Made by a program: the position numbers and the translations under genes. The notes under the pieces are model-generated. The model was not told where the DNA came from. It made no database searches and worked only from the letters and a program-made list of their open reading frames with translations. From DATECU01 sp035286745 (lineage in GTDB: Bacteria; Acidobacteriota; Vicinamibacteria; Fen-336), in assembly GCA_035286745.1 (NCBI GenBank), contig DATECU010000167.1, positions 1 to 14,191 of the forward strand: a DNA stretch of 14,191 nucleotides, written 5' to 3'. This document shows positions 14,179 through 14,191 of this stretch, piece by piece (position 1 is the stretch's first letter; each line of letters starts with the position of its first letter).

Positions 14179-14189
14179 GGAGGAGTCCA
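14179..14189 (-). repeat. Right inverted repeat of the IS remnant
   Basis: GGAGGAGTCCA pairs exactly with the left repeat at 13468-13478 and ends two bases before the window edge, so the right flank of the insertion is not visible. Confidence 0.75.
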
Positions 14190-14191
14190 GA

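Larger units (their letters stand above)
13468..14189 (+). mobile_element. IS110-family (IS1111-type) insertion sequence remnant, internally deleted
   Basis: The ends are an 11 bp perfect inverted repeat, TGGACTCCTCC at 13468-13478 and GGAGGAGTCCA at 14179-14189. Between them are a 59 bp left spacer with a GGCAC-CGAT-GTGCC hairpin (13492-13505) and an AAGGAGG ribosome site (13526-13532), a decayed transposase (13538-13878), and a 300 bp right noncoding arm. Inverted repeats plus a long right arm are the layout of the IS1111 subgroup of IS110, whose right end encodes the guide (bridge) RNA. The full element would be about 1.4 kb; here it is 722 bp because most of the transposase gene is gone. 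Confidence 0.75.

Overview
The window is a strongly GC-rich bacterial chromosome segment. It carries an MglA-type motility GTPase, a PIG-L deacetylase with a NEW3-like tail, a sigma-54 response regulator and an HXXEE membrane protein. This mix would fit Acidobacteriota or a Myxococcota-like deep-branching group. That placement is inferred from gene content only; no rRNA or tRNA is present.

Layout. On the minus strand at the left, a two-gene unit encodes an MglA-like GTPase with an unusual 200-residue C-terminal extension (1614-2810), followed after 19 bp by an exported PIG-L deacetylase that runs off the left edge (1-1594). Diverging from mglA are three independent plus-strand genes: an exported cyclophilin (2947-3528), an NtrC-family sigma-54-activating response regulator (3579-4982) and an exported class A beta-lactamase-like serine hydrolase (5008-5922). 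A 130 bp spacer with palindromes and a near-consensus sigma-54 promoter leads into a chemosensory operon: cheW, cheR, cheA, cheB, a coiled-coil/GAF gene and a stand-alone cheY (6053-11636). Every junction in the operon overlaps by one to four bases. The right part is accessory DNA: a vapBC toxin-antitoxin pair (11907-12586), a hairpin-rich spacer, an HXXEE membrane protein on the minus strand (12871-13380), and an internally deleted IS110-family (IS1111-type) element bounded by 11-bp inverted repeats (13468-14189).

How the genes may work together. CheA, CheW, CheR and CheB form a complete receptor-adaptation core, but no chemoreceptor and no CheC, CheD, CheX or CheZ is encoded here, so the receptor must lie elsewhere. 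The GAF/coiled-coil protein and CheY at the operon end are the likely output or modulation layer. The MglA GTPase 3 kb away invites comparison with the Myxococcus Frz-MglA circuit, where a chemosensory pathway controls the polarity of a motility GTPase; this link is inference. The NtrC-like regulator and the sigma-54-like site just ahead of cheW suggest the operon may be switched by this neighbouring regulator.

A recurring feature is the promoter layout. Several genes (the regulator, the beta-lactamase-like gene, vapB and, nearly so, mglA) have a TANNNT -10-like hexamer 5-12 bases before the start codon and no Shine-Dalgarno sequence, which suggests leaderless or nearly leaderless transcripts.
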